DNA of 64,000 nucleotides from Callaeas wilsoni (taxonomy: Eukaryota; Chordata; Aves; Passeriformes; Callaeidae), in the NCBI GenBank assembly GCA_013398955.1, contig VWPU01006303.1, positions 1-64,000 of the forward strand, read 5' to 3'. Below the pieces are notes generated by a model, which was not told where the DNA came from, ran no database searches, and saw nothing but the letters and a program-made list of their open reading frames with translations. The position numbers and the translations under genes are program-made. The stretch's first letter is position 1. Each line of letters begins with the position of its first letter. This document shows, one piece after another, positions 24,501 to 38,500 of this stretch.

Positions 24501-27500
24501 AAAGCTACATGATCATCCCTGGCTGGGCCCCCACAGAACGGCATCACCTCAGCGTTCGCAAACACTGCCTGCATTGGGGTATGAGGATGAAGACATCATT
24601 GGCAGTGCTTCTCCTGGGCTCCCTTCCAGCAGCCCTCACTGCCAGGAGGGGTGACCAATTCCCGGAGCGGCTCCGTGAAGTCATTCTCTCCCAACAGGCC
24701 CTCTCCTCCCTGACATCATCAGCTGGGCAAAGCAGGCACAACAGCGGTCCCCTGCTGCGGGATTTGCTTCCAGAGGCACCAGAAAGGAAGCCTGGCTGCT
24801 CATAGAGTGAGGCTGGGTGCACCTGAACAAGGGAACTGCCACGGAGCAGCAGGACTCCTGTTCAGTGAGCTGGGTAACTTTGGTGGGAAAAGGCTCAGGA
24901 AAAGCAGGAAGGAAACGACTCACCCAGCTCAGTCTGTCTCCATGAATCTGGCTTGGGAACACCCTCATGCTGGGGATAACCAGGAGTCCATGGGCTCAGC
25001 AAAGCCTCTGTCTACCCTAAGGACAAGATCCTGGAGCAGAGACTCATGCGGTCCAGAGCAGGAATTCAGGTGGATGCAGAAACCTTCATTTAAATGAGAG
25101 GAACAAGGCATTAGTGAAGAACATCTTCCAGAGGGGTTCCAATAGCAAAGGAGGCACGCACCCCTCACTGCAGCGAGGGTTTCTCCTCCAGTCCCTTTGG
25201 TGTCCAGCACAACACCCAGGCAGAGAGGGCAAGGAGCTGTCCTGGGGGGTGCTGGGTGCCCAGGCTGCTGACCCTGGGAGCGGGACATCCCTCGGAGCCA
25301 GCTGGGAGTAGCTCCCAAATTAACAAGAGTGGAGGCTGAGCTCCTGTGCTGGAAGTATTTAAAGATTTTCTGGGCTGGCGTCTTCACCTCCTCGTCCACC
25401 CCAGCAGCACCCGCCATGGTTTTACCCAAAAAGAGTCCCAGTATAGCTCACCCTGCAGTGCTGGGGCTGCATCCTGCCCTTCCAAAAGCTTTTCTCTGCT
25501 CAGGATGCCCCTGCCAACACACCCACAAACACTCACCTTCTGCCCCAGTTTCCAAATCAAATGTTTTAATTTAAGACTGGATGAATTATTTCAAGTGGAG
25601 GGGAAAAAAATGACAGGCAGAAACTGGAATTTCTCTGCCTTTTTCCAAAAACTAGCACAAGCCATTTCTTTACTCTTTAAAGTTCTTAAGAGATTAACCA
25701 GAAAATTAAAAACATTTCATCTTTTCAATACTTCTTCTGTTTTTTCCTCTCATTTTTTTGCTACAACAAAAAGCAAAAGAAGAAGAGAATACTGAAACCA
25801 CAGAAAATCATTTACAAAAGGGAAGTAACTTTCATTTCCCAACTACAGCACAAGCAAGATTTTTAGTCTTTTTTAGCATCTTCGCTTTCTACCTTCTTAC
25901 TCCTAGAATTCAGCAGAACAGGGAGATAACTTTAAAAAATTCAGAGAAAAAAAAGCTCAGTTCCAGAGATTCTGGCTTCTCGTGCCCAAGAGAAGTTGCA
26001 AAAACTTACTGATACTTGAAGACAATATACTAACACTGGAACAGTGATGGTGATGGAAATAGCCAGGAATTGATATTAAATTAATTTGGTTTGATGGTGT
26101 TTGTAGCATCTTGTGTTCCCTTTCATGCCATTGGGGTTCGATAAGAGGCTGCAACACAACCCTTTTGGGGCTCCAAACTCCCAACCAGAGACAGTAACAC
26201 TCCTCCAGGCTGGGGACAGCAGCAAAGCCACACACAGCTGCTGTGAAGCTGCATAGCTGGGGTTTGTTCATTTGACTTCCAAACACAGTGCAATTCGAGA
26301 ATTAAGCTTCCCCTGAGCAACTTCCATGACCAAGTCCGAGATAATCATGGCTCTCGTGACGGCTGCTCTGCCAGCAAGAGAGGATGCACTCAGGAACGAC
26401 AGGATCTGTCCTGAATGCCGGCAGTCAGCTGCCCGCAGTTTGTTCAGATGGCCGGGGGACACCAGCTTGGGAATGAGCTGTCCTTGCATGTCCCAGAATG
26501 ACAGAAAGAAAACATATCACATGAAGGTTGTGTGTGGCTCAACGTGCTTTAGAGGTGCTCTTTAAGGGGCCTACAAGCTCTTGCAAATCAAACGCACCTA
26601 AATACCAAACGGATTTCAACCTAATTCCAGAGGTAACACCACCTACTCACATGCCAAAGCAGGGAGCAGACGGCTTGCTAATTAACGTGTCTCCTTCATG
26701 AATATTGCACTTCCCGAGGAGGAATTTGGTGCTCAAGCAAAAGGCTGCTGAAAGCAAGCCAAGCTGGGCTGAGCAGCGAGGATGCTTCGAAACTGCTGAG
26801 ATCCCTCTGGCAGGGCTGGTGCTAAAGCCAGCCCCTGGTTTTCACACCCACTGGGTGAGTCAGTGGGTGCTACCCGGGTGCCACCTCCAAAACACACACT
26901 CAGCTCACAGCCACATCTTGGGGGACACAGCAGAGGTGGTGGCAGGGATGGGAAGGAGAAACACAAAACCACAGGATGTTTGTGGTCCTGAACCTCTGTG
27001 ACGTTTGACAATACCTGGGGCCTGACCTTTTTTAACCCACAACCAAACCCTTCCCTAGAACCTTCTGGGAGCTTCCTTGGGCTGCAATACCCACCCTGGC
27101 ACTGCTCTAATTTCTGTCGTAATCAGCCACCTGGGCAGTGGCTAACAGCCCCGTCCATGCACAGTTGTCACAGGGCCAGCACAGCCCCGCACTCTGTGCT
27201 GGGAGGAGCCAGCTTTGCCAGCCCAATTGAAGCCAATCAGGCAGGTTTCCCTCGGCCAGGGCTTTCAAGGCTCTCCCATGATGAGGTATTACCTTGGTCT
27301 CTATTTGTTTCCCCCGGCAGCCTCCTTTGATGTTACCCCACGAGACTGAGCAAGGAGACACCACAGAAACCTCACTGAGATACATCTGGCATTCTCAGAA
27401 TGCAGCGAGTTTCCTTGGTGTCCTTCCCACACCAGCAGCTCCCACTTCAGCACAGCTCAGGTGCCTGGTCCTCCAAAACCCATGTGCTGCCTAAATCCTG

Positions 27501-29384
27501 TTGGTCTTGTGCATGGTTAGATGCTGAAGTAGAAATTGCACTCCTAAGCCCCCCCAGGAATCTCACTTTACTAGTTGTAGTTGAACTGGACAAGGAAGGC
27601 CAGGTCTGACCACATTAAAAGAGTTCCTGCTTTTTTAACCAAAGTGCTGGAACTGCCGTGTTGGGGTCAAAGGACTCATCATTTCAGATCCCTGCAAACT
27701 CAGCCACTGTGCTGACAATGCTGGAGAGCAACCAACCAACAGTCCCAACAACACCAACCAACACCGGCAACCTACCAACAGTCCTATCATGGCCTCATTT
27801 GGAAGAGACTTCCAGAGGTACTAAATGGACCCCTTTGGACTGCACCACGTCTCCAGAGGAGATCATCTTCATCACTGGCCAAGCCAAGACAGCCCTGCCC
27901 AGCTCCTGCCGTTCAGAAATTAAATTCAAGGGCTGTGTGCGAGCTCTCCCCATAGCCTGGCTGTTGGCATTCAGCCCACAACGAACAGCTATCCAGCACC
28001 AGGCTCCAAGCTGAGACTGGATCCCACAGCGTTAAAGCCACTTCTGAGAAAATACACAGCCCATGTTACCACCCCGTGGGACAAGCAGACTTCAGAGACC
28101 TGTTCCATAGCCCTTTGTGGACAATCACCCTTTAAATTTAGCTCCTACTACACATGTGCCTGAAATCTGCCTGGCAAAGCAAAAAAAAAAAAAAAATCCC
28201 AGAAAATTCACTCAATCTTTATTAGCATTTCCAGCATTGCACAAACAGCCTCCCTAGCCACTGGAAAGTCTGCCTTTACCCAGCCAAAATGCTCCTTTGC
28301 AAGTCATTTGAGCTCTTACCTCAGAAAACTCCTTTCCTGCCTGCACACACAGGGAAGGAGCTGTAATCTGACTTTATTATGGTCATGCACGTGCTGTTGC
28401 CATGGAAATGGACACGATGCTACTGGGTCTGACTGCAGCATGGCCAGGGACCACAGCCAGGATCCTTGAGGCAGTGCTGCTGGTGAATCCCCCAACCAAC
28501 AGCAGTGAAATCCCCTCAGACCAGGAACCTTGGGGTAGCACCAATGGCAAGTACACCAGAGACCACTGGAGACCATTTGACACTTATCTTGGTAGCAATG
28601 CAGCTCTTGCTTTGTAATTATTAACACACCTGCTCCATTAGCTCCACTGGAAAGTCATAAAGTCAAGGGAAAAACACCTCCAAATGTTTCTTGTTCTTCA
28701 GGTAACTAAGCTCAAGGGCTTGGTCTCTTCAACTGTTTGGCCAGTCAAGTCAGCCCTGTGCAGGCGTGACATGCGCCACCACAACAAGACAAAAAGTCCT
28801 TGCAGTGAAAAGCAGGACATAGCCCAGCCTGGTGCACACTCCTCAGGCTTGAACCTGCAAGGTGCAGCCCCTCAGGAGAGTAACAGCAGCCTCGGTGACG
28901 GGGTATTTCCACAGAGCCTGGAGGACAAGCTTCAGCTGTGATAACAACAGAGGCTATAAATTCCTGGAGAAGCCATTCTCTCTCAAGCATGATGGAAACC
29001 ATCTTTGCTGGCGGAAGCAGAGATTAAACCATGGCTTGCCAAGGGCTGCCTGCCAGGGAAGGATGGGTCTGCACATGCCCCTGCTTCTTCTTCTAATCTG
29101 GCATCCCTCACAATTGCTGCTGGAAACAGGAGATGCTTCCCATCGGACACACAAAGGCTGTACTTATCTCCTCCTTCAGGTCTGTGCTCAAGCCCTGTGC
29201 TGAGCAGGGCTGGGGACAAGTCCAAATCCAAGGCTCAGGCTGCGCCAAAAAGGACCACGCTCAATCCTGCACAACGTGCCCCGAGGGGCAGGAGGGAGGA
29301 CAGCTGTCTGGAGATGAACAGCAGCAACGGCTTTGTAGCATGGAAAGATGAGAGGCAGACAAGTCCTAAACGGCTCCATGTTCG
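15587..29384. other. Long intergenic stretch, no gene seen
   Basis: AT-rich islands lie at about 19180-19400 (with AAT-rich runs), 23510-23590 (TAATTAA-like cores) and 25560-25960. A purine tract lies at about 21213-21246, a CCAA-rich segment with a repeated ACCAACAGTCC lies at 27731-27784, and a 16-base A run is at 28181-28196. No frame here combines length, splice flanks and a recognisable domain. Confidence 0.5.
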
Positions 29385-29513
29385 AGGCCAGATTGGACAG
29401 GGGCCTTGAGCAAGCTCGTCTAGTGAAAGGTGTCCCTGCCCATGGCAGGGAGCTGGAACTCAACGATCTTTAAGGTCCATTCCAACCTGAACCATTCTAT
29501 GGCTCTATGATGA
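29385..29513 (+). mobile_element. CR1 LINE 3' fragment
   Basis: The plus strand reads TTGGACAGGGGCCTTGAGCA, then TCTAGTGAAAGGTGTCCCTG, CCCATGGCAGGGAGCTGGAA, GATCTTTAAGGTCC and TTCCAACCTGAACCATTCTA, ending in CTATGATGATG. This is the canonical 3' end of a CR1 element in forward orientation, including the decayed octamer tail. It is only about 130 bases long and non-coding. Chance frames around 29.0-29.5 kb overlap it. Confidence 0.93.
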
Positions 29514-32500
29514 TGCAGATTGTGAAGGAAAGCAGGAAAAAAACTTGATTCACTGAAGACAGAGAGAGGAGAAAGCTTCAGCTGTCACATGTGGGACTTG
29601 ATGAAGCAAAAATGCTCCTCTAAGGCCCAAGGAAGGAAGGAAAGGCATCACAGCACCAACCTGCCCACTGATGTCCAACTGCTCCATCACCACGGGCTGT
29701 GTGGGGAGCGTCAGCGCTCCAAACCCCTCAGCCTCAAGCAACGTGGAAATGTCAGGGGTGCACCCAGTGCCACGTCACGGAGGTTCAGCTCTTCGTGTGG
29801 GCAGGAAGGCTTTCAGCATCCTGCCACACTGGAGCCAGCGCGAGTTATCTCCCAGGCCGGTGTTGGCAGGTAGGAGCCGTGGCGAAGGGAGATCCCACAT
29901 CAAGCACATGGCTCTGTGCTGCACCTGGAGCTGCCAGCCCGCATGGCTGAGCTCCCTGCTCACACATCTGCCCCTTCTCCCGGCCCTTTCATCATCCCAG
30001 ACTTGCAATACCAACCAAACCTGGCAACGGCCTCTCATTTACCTTCCCAAGGGTTGAAAGAACCTGGCCAGTATTTATAGCAGCAAATCAAGCTAGTAGT
30101 GCACTGGCTGCTTTGAGAAAAATAGCTGAGGCTTTTCTGAGTCCACTATTGTTTATTATTCATCAAATTGGATTCCAGCTTCCCTCTTCAATTTTATGTG
30201 TTGTTTTTCCTAAAATACGGATTTTAGTTTATGATGAGGTTTTACTTAAGGATTAAAAAGGAGGACACAGAAAGGCAAAACAGGAGAAAGCTAAACAGGA
30301 TGGGTTTGAAAAAAAGGAATTCTGTAAAAACAAAATTTTCAGCAAACAAAATTTACCCTTGCAGAAACCAGCAAAGGCCAGGACATCGACAAAAGTGACA
30401 GAGCACATTTTTTATTAATTACTTCATATGAATTGCTCAATGGATCAAGAACTCAGTTTACACCAACATCTCTACCAGAGCCAAAGTGTCACAGCTGACA
30501 GAAGATGCCCCAAATTGGCTGTGGGACCACGTACCCTGCCAACCAGGAGGATCCCTCTGGGAGGGCTGGAGCAGGCAGGAGGGGCAGGAAAAGGCACTTG
30601 GCTGATGCAAGGCTCCTGCTCGGAGAGCCTTGCTCTCCTGTCAGCCACCTGGAGCACATCTGACAAAGCCAGCTGACCACAGGGCCGTGAGAAAAGGATG
30701 GGATCTGCAACTGAATTACCACATCTATTTTCTCCAGGGCTTGCCCAGGAGTGAGTCACACCAAGAGGAGGCTGTGAGCAGGGTCTGGACCTGGGCAGAT
30801 AAAAGCAGTGTTATTTGTGTGTGTTTGCTTGAATCAGCCAGAGAGAAAAGTGCACAACGCATCAATCCTGCAAAATAAATACGGCACCGTAGAGGCTTAC
30901 CCAGGAGAGATGTCCTGGGAAATGCTCTCCTTCATTCATCATCTGCCCAGGGAGGAGAAACCACAAAGCAAGAACCAGCCACGGCCAGAGCAGAGATGCC
31001 AAGGGACAGGACACCCTGTGCCCACCCAAACGCTGTGGTGCTGGCTGGGGCAGACAGTGCCCAGCACTACACAGGGCTGGGTATGAAATGACAGGATCAG
31101 ATCTTTCTGGGATTGTTCCTCCTGGGTCTTCCCCTTTTCCCTTAGAGAAAGGCACCCCCACAGCAGAACAAAACCCCTGTCTCAGAGGTGGGAGAAAAAC
31201 GGATGATCCCTTCCCCAGCACCAAAAGCAAGGCAGAACTGACTACAGTTACATCCCACTTGACATGAGGCTGCAGTGGGCACAGGGTCCCTTCTCCCTGC
31301 ACTGGGAAGCCAATGCTGTGGGGTCAGGGTAAGAATTGCCCACAGATGCACAAGGACATGCTCCTACAGTGCTGCCAAGCCCTGAATAGGGAGGGGAAAC
31401 AACCAGGGGAGCTTTTTCCCTGAGCACAGTCTTTTGGGAGAGCCACCATAAAGGCTCTAACGCAGTCAGGCAGGCATTTCCCATTTCCCTGGTTACTCCA
31501 GCAATGAATGCTCTCTCCCCTGTGTTACAGGTATTCTCCACTGCTGCAGGATCACGTCAGGACAAGCTGTGCAGTCCCCAGGGCTTGAGCAAGTGCAAGT
31601 CAAACAGGCAGAGCCTGAGTGTGTCTCTTCCACGCCAAGGGGAAGGAAAGACAGTGAGAACCACTTAGATGAGGAAAAACAAGTTCACAAAAGGGGTACC
31701 TCTTCATGGAACCAAATCCACCACAAAAATTCAAACCCAAACCTGATACCAGGATGCTGGTGGGAAGAAGGCTTAGGATGGAAGACCAGGAAGAGGGAGA
31801 GAGCAGCACCTGCAGTTAGGGACCATGATTGGAAAGAGAAGAACCAGGCTGAGGAAGACACCAGGAACGGCAAGAGACACCTCCACAGCAAGAAACAGAT
31901 GGTCCAAAATGACAGGCAGGTCCTTGCACGTCACATCAGGCACCCTGGGTAAACATTCACTGCTGACATTTCACACCTACACAAGGCTGCATCATCACAT
32001 CTCAACACCCATAAAGGGAGACAACATCCTCGCTGCACTTGTCCCCAGTGCCAGGTCCTCCAGCCCAGATCTCTGGAATTAGACTTCAGGTCTGTTCTCT
32101 GGAGAGTCTAAACAGAAGGGCTGTGTGTGAGGGAAGGGAGTCCAGTTCAATTGGTTTGTTGCTCTGAAGAGCTGCCGTGCCCGAGACATCTCTGCTCTGG
32201 AGGTCTCCAATTTATTTGGTCACTTTTCCCTTGCTGTTCAGTCCAGGGCAAGAATTTGCAAGGATTTTCCAGAGGCACAAAAGTTCCTGCATTCTTCTTG
32301 ATTTCCTCTTCAACCCAAGGGTCACAGCAGCCTTCCAATGCTTGTGGTGAAGGGCCACATCACCTGTAAGGGGATACCAGGAATATCAACGAGTCATTTT
32401 GTCATCCAAGGCCAGAGGGGAAGCATGCAGGTGCCACTAGCCAAGAAGGTAACATCACAGCAACAGCTTGCCAAGCCAGGGTGTGTGATTTAGGGAGCCT

Positions 32501-35500
32501 TTTCCTTCCTGGCATCTTAGAAATTAGCTCTGATGTCCTAATGCCTCGATCATTCAAGAGTTTGTCTTCCCCCATCTTCACGAGCTTCAACACAGGACAA
32601 ACTGAGCAGCTTCTCACTTAACTGAAAAATGCTGAATAAAACAAGATGACTAGGATTTAGGAACTGGGCAAAATGGATTCAGTTCTTACTGGAAGCAAGA
32701 GGAAGTTGCACCTGGATGCAGTTCCAAGGGAGTGCTTTGAGCACAGAAGAGCAGCAAAAATCCCTGAGCTGGCCTGACCAAAGCCAGGCTAAATCTGTGA
32801 TGGGCTCAGGGCAAAGGAAGTGACATTTTTCTGCAAATTTGCTGTTCACCCAAATCTTTCACCCAGCTTCACTCACAGCAAGTCAGTAGATGCTGGCTGG
32901 CAGCTAATGCCAACTTGCTGATGTTGCAGAATGACTCCCGCTGAAGCACTAAATTGACTCCCAAAATTTCCACCTTTGGTAAAGAAAATTTTCCCCAGTG
33001 CTACCCAATGAGAAGTCTATTATATTTCAACAACAGCAGGGAAATCATAACCACTTGTCCTCTGGAAGACAAAGAACAACTAAGCAGTAAGAAACAAGCA
33101 ATTTAAAACAAGACAATAAATCTCTCTGTCATAAAAAAAAATTGTCATTTTTTTTCCCCTCAAAGACCCCAGAGGTCTCTAAACAGTGAATGAAAACCAG
33201 AAAATTGCTGCTTGATTCCTCCTCCACAACACGACTGAGTATATGGAAACATCTATGGCATCTATGTAACAGAGAAAGGAAATCAAAATTACCTCTAAAA
33301 GAGCAATGAAGCTCCAAGTTCCTGATAACTGATTGTGGCCATTACACCTTATACCTGCATTGCAAATGAGTTTGTGCTAAGGGCAATTAATACCCCTCAC
33401 CCTAAAACATTTCAATCAGATCTGGAGTCTGGTGGAAAACAAAGGCACTTTTCATGGGAAAAGATTCAGAGTTGTTTTTCTATCCACACATATCAAAATT
33501 AGAGTAGGAAATTAGGAAAGACAACTAATCAGAGGATGCAATAGTGTAACTATTTCCACCCAGGTACTTGTCCATCCTTGCCCAGTGACTGTGTACCCTG
33601 GCACAGCTCACAACCCACCTGCGTCCTGGGCAGGGGGAAAGTGTTGTTGTGTGTAGCATGCACTTCAAACACTTCCTTGACACCTGCAACAGGTATGACA
33701 CATTTCCAAGAGCTGTCAGCTCTACCTCAGCTATCAAGCACCTCAAGAAAGGCAGTCAGCATTTCTTCTAGACCCACCTCAGTCCCTGATGGAGAGTACA
33801 TAACCATGGCACACTCAACACTGCTTCCAGTGACATCAGCTCTTTCAGCTTGGGAGCCAAGAAAGAGTTTTATCGACCTGGGTTATAGGATTTAGCAACT
33901 GTTAGACCTCTGAAACAGCCCACACAGAATGAGCTTGTGCAGAAATGTTGGATGGGCTTTGAGAAGAGCAGACATCTGCCCTGGACTGAGGACATTCTTG
34001 CTGCAGTGAAACCCAGCTCCTTCAACAAGAGCTTACACCAGTTAAGTGTTTCCTAACAGTGCAGATGTTCTGTTCCAGAAAACTGGGGTGAAGCTGGAGG
34101 GCCACACGCCCTACCCTTCATTCACCATATTCTGAGTGCCATTTTCAGCTCCACAACATGAAGCCTCACTCTCTAGGGCAGTACAGAGACCCAAAGCATG
34201 GGGTCCAGGGGAAGCAAATAGTTGAGGTCAGCCAACCCGGAGACTTTCCACAAGCATCATGCACCAAAGACAAGTTATTGCAAGCTTCCCTTCACAGCCA
34301 GGCATCTGCTGCTCACCCAGCCACACCACAGCAACCACCTGGTAAACTCACTTCTACTCAAACCTGTAAGCCTTTGTTGCAGAAGGCACAACTGAGGGCA
34401 TTTAGATAAGAGATGGCATTTAAGATAAGAGAAGGTATGATAATCTCCTGATTATGCCTCCCATGCAGCCTAATCTGTCCCCACAATCTGCACACAGAGA
34501 CCACCAAAGCACTGTTCCCACACCACTGGATGACCCACGGACCCCCAGGCAGGATCCAAGGAGTGCTGGGTGATGAAGGGCAGATGAAGTGCACACAGCT
34601 TGGCCAACCTCATCTGCCTTTGATCTGCAGCTTATTGTCTTGGCATGGTTTAGGGAGCTAATCCTCCCCTGTGGCTGGGGGAGGACACCGACCTCCCCAG
34701 CCTCCTTCAGCTGCACAGCCCCACACAGTGATGGGGTGGGGGGAACTGAGCTGCCTGGGGGCAGGTCAAGCTCACAAGCTCAGGGGAAGTGTTGAGCACA
34801 TCCAAATTGTGTGGATTTTGTCTGAAATCCTTCTACTCCACAGCAGCCAGCCTAAGCAGTGAGAGTCTCACCTCCCTGCTCCTTCCCCTGGCTATTGCAT
34901 CAGCCTCTCCTCATGCCCTGAGCCACCCTGGGCAATGGTGAAAGTGTGGGTGTCACCCCAAAAGCATTAGAGAAAGATGTAACACTGCCTGAACAACCCA
35001 CTTTGTGCAATGCAGGTGTAACACAACCAACCAAGGCAGATCCCATCCAGCACAGGCTTATCTCATCAGCACAAGCTCTGTGGGTCAGGTTTGAGACGTA
35101 ATTTCACACTGCACATTATCAGGAGCACACCCTGTATGGCACTTGCTGGACAACAGGGGATGCTTTCTCTTGCACTGTACAAGCCAAGTCACCGAGCCGC
35201 ACAGCACTGATGGCAGGGCACCTTGCTGCCTGCCCCGCCATCCCAGCTTCCTGCTTGGAATGCCAGATTCCCACCAGCCTTGGCTGATCATAGCAATGGG
35301 AGAGTGGTGAGAGGCTGGGAAGGAAAACTTAAGCTTGGAGTTTGCGCCTGAAGCCCACCACAAGGGAAATTGGTCTCGAAGTGGTAGCAATAGCCTGTTC
35401 CACATCTGATGCTTGAGGAAAGATATGGTTGTCAGGAACTGCAAATCCTATTAGCAAATTCTGAGCATATTCAGAGTGAGCCAAGAAAATGGACTTGAAA

Positions 35501-38500
35501 GCAGGGACGCACTCCTGGTCACTCAGCACAACACAATAGGGAGAAAGGCCTTTTACCAAGAGATGCAGTCTGCAGGGAAGAAAAAAAAGGAGAGACGGAT
35601 CCCTCCCTTCTCAGAGGTCTTCTAACAGGTGTGCCTGAACCTAACAGGTAGCATAAAACCATTAGGAAACAAAGAGGAAGAAGTAAGACACAAAAACCAA
35701 GTGCAGAAACCATCCTGTGAAGAGTCAACAAGGGAGGAGGTTTGGTGTGGGAGACAAGAAAGCCTCTTGAGAAAGAACTCGAGAGATGAGCCGTAAGATG
35801 CACAGGAAATGAAAGAGCACCCAGAGCTCTGCACCTGGGCTGTCACCCAACCAAACACATTGCAACACAGCCATGAGGTATTTCCTCAGCCAAGCACAGA
35901 CACTGGTGAGGGATGCAGGTAACTGCGAGGACATGTCTTTAGGATGCTGTTCTGCAATCTCCAAGGAGACTGGTTCACCCTCAGCAGCCTCTGCTTTGAC
36001 TGACATTTCCGCCTCCTGGACTGTAACAACAGAGAGGAGAACATCACCACAGAGGGGTTTCTTGTAGCTTTGCACACCAGCAGGTCTTTCATCTGTAACT
36101 CTGGTACCACATAGCTTTGACTTCCACACCACTCCTTTAACAGAAATATTATCCCTATCTGTGGAGAAAAAGGCCTAGGTCTCCAGGGTCAACTCACCAG
36201 CTCCAGCTCAGGACAGGGAGTCCAGAGCCAAACCAAACTTTCGCTGCAACACCACATCCCTACCCAGCACCCAAACCCTGGGGTGTCTTCTAGCAGGCAA
36301 AGCCACACGTGTCCCACAGGATGGCCAAAGGAAACAGAAACACAGGTGCTGATCCTGACTCAGCCACTGCAGCTGCAAAGCTGAGCTCCACACAGGCTGC
36401 AAAAGCCAGCTGAGACAGTGGCAGAACAGCTGGATCCTCCAGCCACACCCAGCAACATCCAGCCAGCTTCAACCAAACCTGCCTCACCATGTCCCAGCTG
36501 GAGGTCACAGCTCGACCACCTGCAGGCACATGCCACGGTGTGCAACAAGTCACTCCACCTTCCAGTGAGTCAGGATCCCTGTCCATGAAGAGTGGTCTGA
36601 GTATGACCTCTCTGATCTCACAGGTCTCCAGCAAACATCCCAAGGATGCCTGTGCAGTGCTGGGATTACGAGACATCCCATTTATGTGAGCTTCCATCAG
36701 ACAGGAGAGCAGAGAAACCTTCCAGCAGGGATGTGGTGGGGCTCCAGGAAGGATTATCAACTGGAGAAAAGGACTGTGTCCAGCACTGTCCCAGACTCTT
36801 GGATGTACTTTGACTCACACACATACCAGCACACACAAGTGGTACATGTTTTTCTCTCCAGCCCTGTGTTGTCTCAGAAGACTGGTCCTGAAATCCTTTT
36901 TAAAGAGGTTTTCCAAAACCCACCAACTGAGATCTCAGCTGTGGGGGCTGCAGAAGCCCATGACTGCCAGGGTGTGATGAGAAACATGGTGCACACAGCT
37001 CTCAGTCAGGCCAGGCTTCTGGAGAGGCTACAGGAAAGTAGAGGCGAACAAAAATCAGAGTGGGCCCATAGCCCCTGCTGAACTTTTCAGGGGGCTGCAG
37101 CCATGTTTTTCCTCTTAAATTTTCACATCTCTTGCTTTACTTAGCATTCCTGACATGTTTTCCTGGCTTTACCTGGCTGTCATGCTAGAGGGTGATGAGA
37201 GGTTTCCAAAGGCATGTCGTTACTCTGAGCCAGTCTATACCATCTGATGGACTTCATCATGAGAACAAAGACCACAAAATTAAACACAACCTCACAAAGC
37301 CTCCTGGAAAACCATCTTCCACACTTTGCACCACCAGCCCATCTGTTTTTCAGATGTGACAGAACCCATCTGAATACCACCAACAGGGACAGCATGCAAC
37401 ATATCCTGCAAGGCCACAAGGCAGCTTTATATCCAGCCAGGATGAAAATTCAAGCAAAGAAAAGGCTTAGGAAAAAGGAAAAACAGTGTTGTGACTGAGA
37501 GGAAAGGAGGCATTAGAGCCTCTCCAGCACAACAGTCCTGTAAATGATTGCAAAGATGCTGTGTTGAGTCAAGAACAACTTCACTGCTGTCTCTCTGCAC
37601 TCATGTGTTTTGCATTTGGACACCTCATCAGAGCTGATAACCTTGGAAGGGGCCTCCTGAGCCATCTGGCCCCAACCGCAGCTCTGAGCAATCCTCACAC
37701 AGGTACCTGATCTCCCCTCCAGTGAGGCAAAGCTCCCAGGCAGCCAGCTGGGACTTCACTACTCAATCTGTGCAGCTGGGAAGGGAAATAGTTAAACCCC
37801 TTCCAAAACCCCTTTTGTTTAGCCACAGGGGCTCCTTTAACTAACCTCAGGGATTTCAGAGGAGTTATTAGTCAAAGTGGTGCAGATAGATGTGCATGGG
37901 TTATAGCAGCACTGCTAAGTTTACCAAGGAACTGACTTCAGATGAACTGATGCAAATGTTCTTAAGAACAATTTCCATGCAGCTTAAGAGTGAGCAACAG
38001 CAAGAAAGGAAAAAACCTTAATTAAATCGTTGAATCATATAAAATTTCTCACTGGATGAAAACAAAGATTGTTTAGCAGGAAAAAGGCAAAGGGATCCTA
38101 AGAAGAGGAGTGGCCAACACAGGGCAGCTCTGCACATTCCAAAAGCCACAGCTCATGAAAAGCCCTGGGGCGATTCATGCCTTGGGGAAAGCAGAAATAC
38201 CTGGAGAGGAGGTGGAGCAGGATCCGGCATCTCCCTGGTGGGCAGGAAAGGAAAGTCTCACCAGTCTGTGCAGGCAGGAGGGTTTCAGGAGGATGGAGGC
38301 AGGTTACAGGTTGCCACAGGAGAAGTAAGTATGCCACACATCAGGAATAAAGCTGGTTCATTGCCAAATCCGGCACTCTGGCTGCAGAGGCTGGGGGAAG
38401 ACACTTGCAGTGAGCAGTGTTTGGTCCAGGGTGGTGGGAAGCTGATGAAGGATAAGAAGGGGACCCAGGATATTAAATAAATTCTGGGATAAGAATCACA

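Noticed and set aside
28141..28200. 16-base A run as a processed-pseudogene tail
   Set aside because: There is no AATAAA upstream, no gene-like sequence before it and no visible target-site duplication.
37630..37700. Possible CR1 remnant (CTTGGAAGGGGCCTCCTGAG and CATCTGGCCCCAACC)
   Set aside because: Only about 40 bases resemble a CR1 segment and the flanks do not continue the consensus.
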